Under the pieces are notes generated by a model. The model was given only the letters and a program-made list of their open reading frames with translations, made no database searches and had not been told where the DNA came from. A stretch of DNA of 64,000 bases from Acidobacteriota bacterium (GTDB taxonomy: Bacteria; Acidobacteriota; Thermoanaerobaculia; Gp7-AA8). The position numbers were made by a program, and so were the translations under genes. Numbering within the stretch: position 1 is the stretch's first letter; every line of letters starts with the position of its first letter. The stretch spans positions 374,001-438,000 of the forward strand of contig JAJPHC010000013.1 in the NCBI GenBank assembly GCA_021325515.1, given 5' to 3'. This document shows positions 56,758-64,000 of the stretch, one piece after another.

Positions 56758-58064
56758 CGTTTCTCCCTCATCTTTTCCAGCCGTTCGCGGATTTCCTTTT
56801 CGAAGCCCACTTCCTTTGGTTCGTAGAATCTGCGGCCGATGAGCGGCTCCGGCAGGCACTCCATCTTTGCCGTCTGCTCTTCGAAATCGTGCGCGTACTG
56901 ATAGTCGCGGCCGTAGCCGAGGTCCTTCATCAGTTTCGTCGGCGCGTTGCGGATGTGGAGAGGAACGGGCGGGTTGTCGCCCTGCCGCACTTCGCGCACC
57001 GCTTCGCCGTAGCCGATGTATGCCGCATTCGACTTGGGTGCAGCGGATAGATAGGCGACGAGCTGAGCGAGGGCCACGCCCGCCTCGGGCATGCCGAGGA
57101 AGTGGACGGTCTGCTGGACGGCGATGGCGAAGACGAGCGCCTGAGGGTCGGCGTTGCCGATGTCTTCCGACGCCGCGCGCACGAGGCGCCGCGCGAGATA
57201 CATGGGATCCTCGCCGCCTTCCAGCATCCGCACCAGCCAGTAGATCGCTGCGTCCGCGTCGCCGTTGCGCAGCGATTTGTGCAGCGCGGAGATGATGTTG
57301 TAGTGCTCGTCGCCCGACTTGTCGTACATGAGCGAGCGCCGCTGCAGAATCGTCTTCGCCGTATCGATCGTGATCGGCGAATCGCTCTTCGATGCCGTCT
57401 CAACGATCAATTGCAGCGAGTTCAGAGCCTGCCGCGCGTCGCCCGCGCTCGTCGCCGCGATGAAGTCCAGCGCCGGTTCCGTGAGCTCGATGCCGTAGCG
57501 TCCCACCGTCCGGTCGCGCGTCGCGCGCTTGAGGATCGTCATCACCTCCGAGCGGTCGAGCGGCGGAATGACGACGACCTTGCTGCGCGAGAGCAGCGCC
57601 GAGTTCACCTCGAATGACGGGTTCTCCGTCGTCGCCCCGATGAGAATGATGTCGCCCGCTTCCACGTAAGGCAGAAACGCATCCTGCTGTGCCTTGTTGA
57701 AGCGATGGATCTCATCGATGAAGACGATCGTTTTCGTTCCGCGCCCGTGACGCATGCGGCGCGCGTCTTCCATCAGCGCCTTGATGTCCTTGATCGAGCT
57801 CGACGTCGCGGAGAAGGTGACGAATTGCGCGCGCGTCGTCTTGGCGATGATCCGCGCGAGCGTCGTCTTCCCTGATCCCGGCGGGCCCCAGAAGATCATC
57901 GACGGGATGCGGTCCGTCTCGATCGCGTTGCGGAGAAAACGTCCCGGCGCGAGCAGGTCGGTGAGGCCGACGACTTCTTCCAGTGTTTTCGGCCGCACAC
58001 GCTCGGGCAGCGGCGCGTCTTTCGGCGTCGATGGCTCGGGAGGCGTCGTGTCGAAGAGAGTCAT
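56751..58064 (-). CDS. rarA: Replication-associated recombination AAA ATPase RarA (MgsA)
   Basis: A 437-residue clamp-loader-like ATPase from the ATG at 58064 (MTLFDTTPPEPST); the 49-codon extension upstream overlaps the dehydratase gene. It has PLPERVRPKTLEEVVG, Walker A WGPPGSGKTTLARI, Walker B IVFIDEIHRFNKAQQD, sensor GATTENPSFEVN and the C-terminal MgsA domain (YGRDYQYAHDFEEQ). RarA acts at stalled replication forks. It begins two bases after the dehydratase stop. Confidence 0.95.
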   Translation of the reverse strand: MTLFDTTPPEPSTPKDAPLPERVRPKTLEEVVGLTDLLAPGRFLRNAIETDRIPSMIFWGPPGSGKTTLARIIAKTTRAQFVTFSATSSSIKDIKALMEDARRMRHGRGTKTIVFIDEIHRFNKAQQDAFLPYVEAGDIILIGATTENPSFEVNSALLSRSKVVVIPPLDRSEVMTILKRATRDRTVGRYGIELTEPALDFIAATSAGDARQALNSLQLIVETASKSDSPITIDTAKTILQRRSLMYDKSGDEHYNIISALHKSLRNGDADAAIYWLVRMLEGGEDPMYLARRLVRAASEDIGNADPQALVFAIAVQQTVHFLGMPEAGVALAQLVAYLSAAPKSNAAYIGYGEAVREVRQGDNPPVPLHIRNAPTKLMKDLGYGRDYQYAHDFEEQTAKMECLPEPLIGRRFYEPKEVGFEKEIRERLEKMREKRN

Positions 58065-58066
58065 TT

Positions 58067-59038
58067 TCAGCAGAGTAGACTGAAATCCAGATTTCCACCG
58101 CTGATTACTACTGCCACCGGCCCCTTCGGCCGGATTTTTCCCGCGAACAGCGCGGCGAGGCCGAGTGCGCCGGTCGGCTCGATGACGAGCTTCGTGCGGT
58201 ACATCGACCACTTCACGGTTTCGAGGAGAATCTCGTCGTTCACGCTGACGACATCGCGCACCCGCTCGCGGATGATCGCGAAGTTTCGCTGGCCGATCGC
58301 GAGCGTGCGCGCGCCATCCGCGATCGTCTTCGGCGGATCGATCGTCACGATCTTGCCGCTCTTGAACGATCGCTCGCCGTCATTTCCCGCTTCAGGCTCG
58401 ACGCCGTAGACATCGATCCCCGGTTTCAGCGAGGTCGAGGAGAGCGCGGTGCCGGAGAGGAGGCCGCCTCCGCCGAGCGGCGTGACGATCGTGTTGACCT
58501 CATGCCATTCCTCGACGATCTCCAGCGCGGCGGTGGCCGCGCCGCAGATGATGCGCGTGTCATCGAAGGGAGGAATCACCGCGGCGCCGTTTTTCTCGGC
58601 GATCTCGCGCGCAATGGTGTCGCGTGTCGCCGAGGTCACTCCGGCGGTCACGACCTTCGCACCGTAGCTCTCGGTCGCCTGGACTTTCATCGCCACCGAG
58701 CTTTCGGGCATCACGATCGTCGCCGGGATACCGAGGAGGCGGGCGGCGAGGGCGACCCCCTGCGCATGGTTGCCGGAGGAGAAGGCGACGACGCCGCGGC
58801 GGCGCTGATCGTCGTCCAGTTGGAGCAGCGCGTTCATCGCGCCGCGGATCTTGAACGAGCCGGCGCGCTGCAGATTTTCACACTTGATCCTCACTTCCAC
58901 TCCGGCTCTCTCCGAGAGAGAACGGCTTGGGAGGAGCGGAGTCCGGTGTATAAAAGAGGAGATGCGGGAGGCCGCTGCCCGGACGTCGTCGAGGCTGGGG
59001 GTGACGTCCCGGGGGACCGTGATATTTGAAGAGGTCAC
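58067..59038 (-). CDS. Threonine ammonia-lyase / serine racemase-like PLP enzyme
   Basis: A fold-type II PLP enzyme of about 323 residues with the lysine in GSFKIRGAMN, the asparagine loop SSGNHAQGVA and the phosphate-binding GGGGLLSG. It lacks a C-terminal ACT domain, like catabolic TdcB or serine racemase, and makes 2-oxobutyrate from threonine or acts on serine. I place the start at the GTG 59038: TATACT lies seven bases before it, implying a leaderless message. The frame extends to 59113 across that promoter. Confidence 0.88.
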   Translation of the reverse strand: MTSSNITVPRDVTPSLDDVRAAASRISSFIHRTPLLPSRSLSERAGVEVRIKCENLQRAGSFKIRGAMNALLQLDDDQRRRGVVAFSSGNHAQGVALAARLLGIPATIVMPESSVAMKVQATESYGAKVVTAGVTSATRDTIAREIAEKNGAAVIPPFDDTRIICGAATAALEIVEEWHEVNTIVTPLGGGGLLSGTALSSTSLKPGIDVYGVEPEAGNDGERSFKSGKIVTIDPPKTIADGARTLAIGQRNFAIIRERVRDVVSVNDEILLETVKWSMYRTKLVIEPTGALGLAALFAGKIRPKGPVAVVISGGNLDFSLLC

Positions 59039-59045
59039 CCGCGAT

Positions 59046-59051
59046 AGTATA
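59046..59051 (-). promoter_or_regulatory. -10 element TATACT before the dehydratase
   Basis: TATACT on the minus strand is seven bases from the GTG at 59038. There is no ribosome-binding site between, so the message is probably leaderless. The overlapping plus-strand sequence TATAAA could serve the divergent Ig-protein gene. Confidence 0.4.
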
Positions 59052-59059
59052 AACTCGCA

Positions 59060-59127
59060 CAAACCAAAGCGGACGGGCGCTTTGCGTCGTCCGGCGACGA
59101 CTGGAAAAGCCACGTACCAAGGTCATC
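59060..59127 (+). promoter_or_regulatory. Structured leader of the Ig-repeat protein gene (candidate RNA element)
   Basis: The leader holds two clean hairpins: AAAGCG-GACGGG-CGCTTT and GTCGTC-CGGC-GACGAC, then GGAAAAGCCACG and a distal GGGGTTGG that can pair with the early AAACC. The order of AAACC, hairpin, AAAGCC, hairpin, GGTT loosely recalls c-di-GMP-I riboswitches, but the conserved GNRA tetraloop and GGGACGCAAAGCC are missing. Confidence 0.35.
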
Positions 59128-59148
59128 ATGGGGTTGGAGGTTGGGGTT

Positions 59149-60759
59149 ATGTGGAGATGGGTTACCACCCGCGGCCTGGTTCTCACTGCAGTCCTTTCGC
59201 TGTTTGCGCCGGGGCTTACCGCGCAGTCTACGGATGTGATTGCATCCGTCGATAGCCCTGATCCGGCAGTCGTGCAGTCGGGAGAGGTGCTCGTCAGGGG
59301 TTGGGCGATTCCGCCGACGAACTCGAACATCACGAAGATCGAGCTCTACGTCGACGATCAGTACCAATACCAGACCAATCGCAACCTCCCGCGAATCGAC
59401 ATCGTCGAGGCGTTTCCGAACTATCCCGGTATTCAGCAGATCGCGCCGGGGTTCCAGAGCGGGTTCAATTCGGCCCGCTTCACGAACGGAGCGCACACCG
59501 TCTACGTGCTGATCACGACCGCGGACAATCGCGTGTTCGAAGTCGGCCGGCGGACGATCACGATCGACAACACGCTGAATCAGCAGCCGTTCGGCTCCGT
59601 CGACATTCCGGGCATCGGTGCGGCGTACAACGCCAGCAGCTCGTTCCCGGTCCTCGGCTGGGCGCTCGACACGGACGGCATTCAGCGCGTCGACGTGCAG
59701 ATCGATGACGGCAGCATGCAGCCGGTGCAGTATGGCGATGCGCGACCTGATGTCGCTGTTGCATTCCCCGATCTGCCGATCGCGCTCTACAGCGGATTCA
59801 TCGCGAACATCGACACGACGCGCATTCCTGACGGAGTGCACCAGCTCGTGGTGTACGCAACGGATCGCCAGGGACTGCGCCGCCAGCTCGGCCGCCGCAC
59901 GATTCAGGTTCTCAACAGCGAGAACACGACGAAGCCGTTCGGCTACATCGACGAACCGAAGCGCGACGCCGTGCTGTTCGGCAGCCGCTGCGGAACGACG
60001 CCGATCATTTCGCCGATTCCTCTGAATCCGCAGGCGCACATCACGCCGGTTCGCGGCTGGGCGCTCGACGTTGCCCCGCGCAGCGATGTCGGCCGCGTGT
60101 CGTACGTCGAGCTTCTGGTCGACGGCGTCCGCTGGATCTCCACCGACGACTGCTTCTACTACGCACAATTCGGCGCCTATGCGAACTGCTACGGCCTGCC
60201 GCGTTATGACGTCGAGCGTTTCTATCCGAACTATCCGGATGCTCCGCGCTCCGGCTTCATGTTCACGCTCGATGTCGGCGCGCTCCTCGCCCTCGGCGTC
60301 CCGCCGGGACATCACGTCCTGAAAGTCCGCGTCGGCGATCAACAGGGCAACGTCTCCGAAATCCCGAGCCGCGATGGACTGCCGGTCTTCTTCCAGTGCG
60401 CCGGCGATAAGAGTCCTGCCGCCGCATTCGGCTTCATCGACATCCCTGCTCCGTATGACTACATGAAGGGGACCGTAACGTTCTCCGGCTGGGCACTCAC
60501 CGACGTCGTGAACGTCAATGCGGTCGTCATCATGATCGACGGCGATCGTTACGGCACCGCGCAGTACGGATTCCCGCGTCCCGACGTCGCGCAGCAGTAT
60601 CCGCAGATTTTCGCGAGCGCTCTCTCCGGATGGCGCTTCACGATGGATACGACGAAGCTGACGAACGGACGCCACCGTCTCACGGTCATCGTGCAGGACG
60701 GCGTCGGCGGCAACTACGAAATCGGCTCGGAAGACTTCTTCACGAACAACATCCAGTAG
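59149..60759 (+). CDS. Secreted protein with four Ig-like repeats
   Basis: A 536-residue exported protein from the ATG at 59149 (MWRWVTTRGLVLTAVLSLFAPGLTAQ signal peptide) with GGAGG eight bases upstream; the ATG at 59128 is less likely. Four repeats of about 100-160 residues share a GWA-D core, a paired VDIDG strand, RPDV-FP-P and SGF blocks, and a GxHxL strand, as in Ig-like surface domains common in Acidobacteriota. The third repeat is longer and contains four Cys. No sorting signal or enzyme motif is seen. Probable cell-surface or periplasmic binding protein. Confidence 0.78.
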   Translation: MWRWVTTRGLVLTAVLSLFAPGLTAQSTDVIASVDSPDPAVVQSGEVLVRGWAIPPTNSNITKIELYVDDQYQYQTNRNLPRIDIVEAFPNYPGIQQIAPGFQSGFNSARFTNGAHTVYVLITTADNRVFEVGRRTITIDNTLNQQPFGSVDIPGIGAAYNASSSFPVLGWALDTDGIQRVDVQIDDGSMQPVQYGDARPDVAVAFPDLPIALYSGFIANIDTTRIPDGVHQLVVYATDRQGLRRQLGRRTIQVLNSENTTKPFGYIDEPKRDAVLFGSRCGTTPIISPIPLNPQAHITPVRGWALDVAPRSDVGRVSYVELLVDGVRWISTDDCFYYAQFGAYANCYGLPRYDVERFYPNYPDAPRSGFMFTLDVGALLALGVPPGHHVLKVRVGDQQGNVSEIPSRDGLPVFFQCAGDKSPAAAFGFIDIPAPYDYMKGTVTFSGWALTDVVNVNAVVIMIDGDRYGTAQYGFPRPDVAQQYPQIFASALSGWRFTMDTTKLTNGRHRLTVIVQDGVGGNYEIGSEDFFTNNIQ

Positions 60760-60770
60760 CTTTTCAATTA

Positions 60771-60834
60771 CGGCCCCTCACTCCTGGCCCCTCTCCCCGC
60801 TTTGCGGGGCGAGGGGGACGGTGATGAGGGGCCG
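60771..60834. repeat. Palindromic repeat (intergenic copy of the murE/PAPS-synthetase element)
   Basis: A 64-base element between two convergent genes. Outer arms CGGCCCCTCA (60771-60780) and TGAGGGGCCG (60825-60834) pair perfectly; the centre is CCCCGC-TTT-GCGGGG. Its first 50 bases, reverse-complemented, match the murE insert at 47 of 50 positions. It may act as a bidirectional terminator here. Confidence 0.9.
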
Positions 60835-60842
60835 AGCTGCGT

Positions 60843-61727
60843 TTAGCGAGGGACTCTCACGAGCAGCGACTGCGGCACGATGGTGATCACGATCTGCTCC
60901 GGCATCACGAACAGCTCACCATCCATCCCCACTCGCAAGGTCTTGCGCGACTGCACGCGCATGCGCATCGTGCGGAACGATCGGAATCCCGGCGCTTCGC
61001 GCACGCGGCCGGCGAGATAGTGACCGGCGAATCGCATCAGCGCGAACCTGCCGATGTGCGGCAGCCAGTAGACCGACAGCCGTCCCTCCGTCATCCGCGT
61101 TCGCGGCGCTTCGACGCCGAGGCGGGAGAGATCGTATGTGTTGTTCGAGACCATGAAGACATGCGTCCGGACGACTTCCTGATGATGTTCCGTTTCGATG
61201 GTCAGCGTGACGTGGGGATACTTGCGGAACGTCGCGTACATGCCCCAGAGCCGGGCCTTCCACCGCGGATAGTCGCGGCCCCGCTCTTCGCGGCGCGCGA
61301 CGAGCTCGGGATAGAGGCCCATCGACAAGTTGTTGACGAAGTAGCGATCGTTCGCGCGCGCGGTGTCGATCTGCTGCGTCGTGCCGGTCAACGCGGCCTC
61401 CAGCGCTGATCGCCAGTCGAGAGGAATCCCGAGGTCGCGCGCGAAGTGGTTGTAGGTGCCGAGGGGGAGAACGCCGAGTGTTGCCTCCGTGTTGACCAGC
61501 GGCTGCACCACATGGTTGATCGTGCCGTCGCCGCCCGCTGCGATGAACAGTCGCTGCCCTGCGTCGAGTCGTTCGCGTGTGAGGGACCGGATGTCGGTGC
61601 TGCCGTCGATGCGGATCACGTCGAGGCCGGCAGCCTCCGCCTCGGCGATGAGCGCAGTCACCTCCGCGGCCGGCATCCGTATGCCGGACGACTTGTTGAA
61701 GAACAGCAACCCTTTCTGTTTCGGCAA
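60843..61727 (-). CDS. Diacylglycerol-kinase-family lipid kinase (DagK/YegS-like)
   Basis: A 294-residue protein with the catalytic domain motif AAGGDGTINHVVQPL, LGVLPLGTYNHFARDLGIP and the C-terminal LRVGMDGELFVMPE of DAGK-like lipid kinases. These enzymes phosphorylate diacylglycerol or related lipids, recycling lipid at the membrane. The start appears to be TTG at 61727 with GGAG upstream; an ATG at 61734 is out of frame. It is divergent from the truncated gene at 61762. Confidence 0.88.
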   Translation of the reverse strand: MPKQKGLLFFNKSSGIRMPAAEVTALIAEAEAAGLDVIRIDGSTDIRSLTRERLDAGQRLFIAAGGDGTINHVVQPLVNTEATLGVLPLGTYNHFARDLGIPLDWRSALEAALTGTTQQIDTARANDRYFVNNLSMGLYPELVARREERGRDYPRWKARLWGMYATFRKYPHVTLTIETEHHQEVVRTHVFMVSNNTYDLSRLGVEAPRTRMTEGRLSVYWLPHIGRFALMRFAGHYLAGRVREAPGFRSFRTMRMRVQSRKTLRVGMDGELFVMPEQIVITIVPQSLLVRVPR

Positions 61728-61761
61728 TTTTCATCTCCGCGAACGGCGTTCGGGGGTTTTG

Positions 61762-64000
61762 ATGAAACGACTGGCGTTGTCTCTCCTCATCCTGCCGCTC
61801 CTGGCCCTTTCTGCCACTGCGGCCGATGCCCCTAAAGAATGTTCGCTCTGCACCGGTGCAGTCAGTGATCTCGCACTCGTACCAGCAACGCCGGTGCCGC
61901 TGCTGGTCCGTGTGGACGAAAACGATCTGGCGAAGGCCGGTGCGGCACTCGACGCACTCTCGCCCGAACAGCGGCGAAAGACGACGGTCATCGTGTCGTA
62001 CTCGCTCGACCGCACGGCGGATCCGCTGCAGGAAGTCGAGCGCCACACGAAGCTCATCGTCGACTGGGCGCGCACGCGCGGGCCGTTGCAGTCATTCGGC
62101 GTGACGCTCGATGCGCCGAACGCGGACGTCGCGGCATATGCGATCAAGCGCCTCGCGGTGAGCGCCCAGGGGCTGAACGTCGCCGACCGCATCGTGGTCA
62201 GCGGAGAGCCGCTGGAGGCAGCATCCGCATATTTCGACGAGATCCTCACCGATGCGCCGAACGTCGCCGCCACGATGAAGTGGATCGCGGAAAAGGATCC
62301 CTCCAAGAAGATCATCGCGACCGTGACGCCGCAGTCGCCGAATGCGTTCTTCGATGCCGCGCAGGCATTCGCGGCAGGCGCCACGCGCGTCTTTCTCGCG
62401 GGTGCAGCAGATCCGGCGGCGCTCGCGAATTTCAATCGCATGTTCGCCGGGGACTGGGCCTATGACTCGACTTCGCAGACGACGGTGCTCGATGCGAAAG
62501 GCAACGCGTTCGCGATGCCGGTGCTGACGTTCGTGCGCGGCGAGGATCTGCGCACGATCGCCGTTCCGCGCGGCGACGCCGCGGCCGCGACGATCGTCTC
62601 GCTTCCGACGGACCGGTACGAGCATCCGCATCGCGTGGACGCCGCGGGCGAGCGCGACATCACCGACACGGGCCGCAAGGGGGGGCATCTGCTCATCGGT
62701 GTGCAGCCGGTGCGCGCTCCGTTCGCCATCACGGCGGAACATGCGGAGAAACCGCAGGGCAGCGTGACCAAAGAGTCGCTGGAGATCGCCACGCAGCGCG
62801 GCATGACCGTCGAGGAGATCATCCGCAATCACCAGGCGTATCGCACGTATCTGGAGACGATTCAGCCGCGCTACATCGCGCGCAACACCACCCGGCTCCG
62901 CTTCGAGATGACAGGCGGCGAAGCCATCGAGGCGACGATCGCGGGCGAGTACTTCTCCGAGCCGAAAGGCAGCAGCGACTGGGTGTGGCAGGACTTCTTC
63001 ATCAACGGAGTCCGCTGGAAGTACGGGCGCATTCCCGAGCTCCCGATCATTCAGCCGGAGAAGGTGACGCAGCTTCCCCTCGATATTCACCTGACCAACG
63101 AGTACCGCTATCAGCTCGTGCGCGAGGCGGATGTCGACGGCTATCACACGTACGAAGTCCGCTTCGAGCCTCCGCCGAACGCGCCGGAGTCGCTGCCTCT
63201 CTATCGCGGCACGGTGTGGATCGATGCGAAGAGCTGGGCGCGCGTCCGCCTCTCGATGGTGCAGCTCAACCTCACGGGTGAGGTGCTCTCGAACGAAGAG
63301 CAGGTCATCTTCCAGCCGTTCGACAAGGATTCGAACGCGCCGCTCACCGCGGCCGAAGTGGCGAAGCGCGATCCGCATTCGATCTTCTGGCTTGCCCGCG
63401 AGGTGAATGCGGAGCAGGTCGTATCCGCCGCCGGCCGTGCGACGCCGGTTCTGCGCTCGACGACCTTCACGGACTTCCGCATCAACACGCCGGAGTTCGA
63501 TCGTCTGCACGCGCAGGCCTCGGCGTCGGATGCGCGCATGATCCGCGAGACCACCGCCGGCATGAAGTATCTCGAGAAGACCGGCAGCGGCGAGCGCGTC
63601 GTGAAGGAAGGCTTCGACACCTCGCGCACCTTTCTCCTCGGCGGCATTCATCACGATTCGGGACTCGAGTTTCCCGTGGTGCCGCTCGGCGGCATCGACT
63701 ACTTCAACTTCAACCTCGCGCATCGTGGCATTCAGACGAACGTCTTCTTCGCCGGCATTCTCGTCGCGGCGAATGCGACCAATCCGAATGTCGCGAACAC
63801 GCGGACGAATGCCGGCGTCGATTTCTTCGGCATCGTGCTGCCGACGACCAACTCGATCTATCGCAACGGAATCGAGCAGAAAGGAGAGGCCGTGCGGACT
63901 CTCCCGACGAATCTGACGCTGCGCGCCGGACATCCGTTTCTCGACTTCGGCAAGGTGGACGTGTCGTTCGGCATCTCGCACCGCTACTTCCGGAAGGCCG
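61762..64000 (+). CDS. Large secreted protein, TIM-barrel-like N-terminus, C-terminus off window
   Basis: From the ATG at 61762 the frame is open to the window edge (746 residues). A signal peptide (MKRLALSLLILPLLALSATA) precedes a Cys pair (ECSLC). Residues 40-300 alternate strands and helices (TVIVSYSLDRTADP, SFGVTLDAPNADVAAYAI, ATRVFLAGAAD) like a TIM barrel. From about residue 340 a region with YRYQLVREADVDGYHTYEVRFE and GTVWIDAKSWARVRLSMVQ resembles LolA/outer-membrane-lipoprotein-sorting folds. The last visible part (RHTT-free, RAGHPFLDFGKVDVSFGIS) looks like outer-membrane barrel strands. I do not recognise a named family. Confidence 0.7.
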   Translation, partial: MKRLALSLLILPLLALSATAADAPKECSLCTGAVSDLALVPATPVPLLVRVDENDLAKAGAALDALSPEQRRKTTVIVSYSLDRTADPLQEVERHTKLIVDWARTRGPLQSFGVTLDAPNADVAAYAIKRLAVSAQGLNVADRIVVSGEPLEAASAYFDEILTDAPNVAATMKWIAEKDPSKKIIATVTPQSPNAFFDAAQAFAAGATRVFLAGAADPAALANFNRMFAGDWAYDSTSQTTVLDAKGNAFAMPVLTFVRGEDLRTIAVPRGDAAAATIVSLPTDRYEHPHRVDAAGERDITDTGRKGGHLLIGVQPVRAPFAITAEHAEKPQGSVTKESLEIATQRGMTVEEIIRNHQAYRTYLETIQPRYIARNTTRLRFEMTGGEAIEATIAGEYFSEPKGSSDWVWQDFFINGVRWKYGRIPELPIIQPEKVTQLPLDIHLTNEYRYQLVREADVDGYHTYEVRFEPPPNAPESLPLYRGTVWIDAKSWARVRLSMVQLNLTGEVLSNEEQVIFQPFDKDSNAPLTAAEVAKRDPHSIFWLAREVNAEQVVSAAGRATPVLRSTTFTDFRINTPEFDRLHAQASASDARMIRETTAGMKYLEKTGSGERVVKEGFDTSRTFLLGGIHHDSGLEFPVVPLGGIDYFNFNLAHRGIQTNVFFAGILVAANATNPNVANTRTNAGVDFFGIVLPTTNSIYRNGIEQKGEAVRTLPTNLTLRAGHPFLDFGKVDVSFGISHRYFRKA

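Noticed and set aside
62092-63981. 629-residue minus-strand open frame near the right edge
   Set aside because: Antisense to the secreted protein with a signal peptide at 61762; Arg-rich shadow composition.

Overview
The window is GC-rich bacterial chromosome, packed with genes and free of RNA genes, phages and insertion sequences that I can recognise. The gene content fits an Acidobacteriota-like organism, perhaps a Thermoanaerobaculia-type lineage. The clues are a Ser/Thr kinase fused to a TolB-like propeller, an exosortase H with an IPTL-type sorting signal, abundant secreted propeller and Ig-like proteins, and a meso-DAP type MurE. This assignment is an inference; no rRNA is present.

Layout. 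0-1.7 kb (minus): purS, a secreted beta-propeller gene, then purQ cut by the window edge. 1.8-7.7 kb: a WalJ-type hydrolase (minus), then a plus-strand operon murA-folP-cdaA-ybbR-glmM linking peptidoglycan precursors, folate and c-di-AMP. 7.8-16.3 kb: a surface island with an H1-like tailed protein, exosortase H and a membrane partner, a fused PAPS synthetase, a 1008-residue IPTL-CTERM surface protein and a sulfotransferase fused to a TIGR03032-like domain. 16.3-22.1 kb: carB, a small unknown gene with a DUF1232 gene, and a secreted TIM-barrel/Fn3 protein.

22.1-38.8 kb is a nearly complete dcw cluster: mraZ-rsmH-ftsL-ftsI-murE-murF-mraY-murD-ftsW-murG-murC-ftsQ-ftsA-ftsZ. It is preceded by a four-box MraZ operator, ends in a strong terminator, and has no murB or ddl. 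38.8-46.9 kb holds a trimeric-fibre-like secreted protein, a methyltransferase, guaA, a small lipoprotein, HU, hslR and a kinase/propeller receptor. 46.9-52.6 kb (minus) is the elongasome set mreB-mreC-mreD-mrdA-rodA. 52.7-64 kb holds a FecR-domain protein, ppiD, a thioesterase, rarA, threonine dehydratase, an Ig-repeat surface protein, a diacylglycerol-kinase-like lipid kinase and a truncated secreted protein.

The strongest unexplained signal is repeat structure. At least six gene borders carry self-complementary arrays of short tandem units, each border with a different unit sequence. Several arms run into stop or start codons. A separate palindromic 50-bp element occurs in a convergent intergenic region and, without breaking the reading frame, inside murE and inside the PAPS-synthetase gene in a different frame. 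This resembles the intragenic palindromic elements known from Rickettsia.
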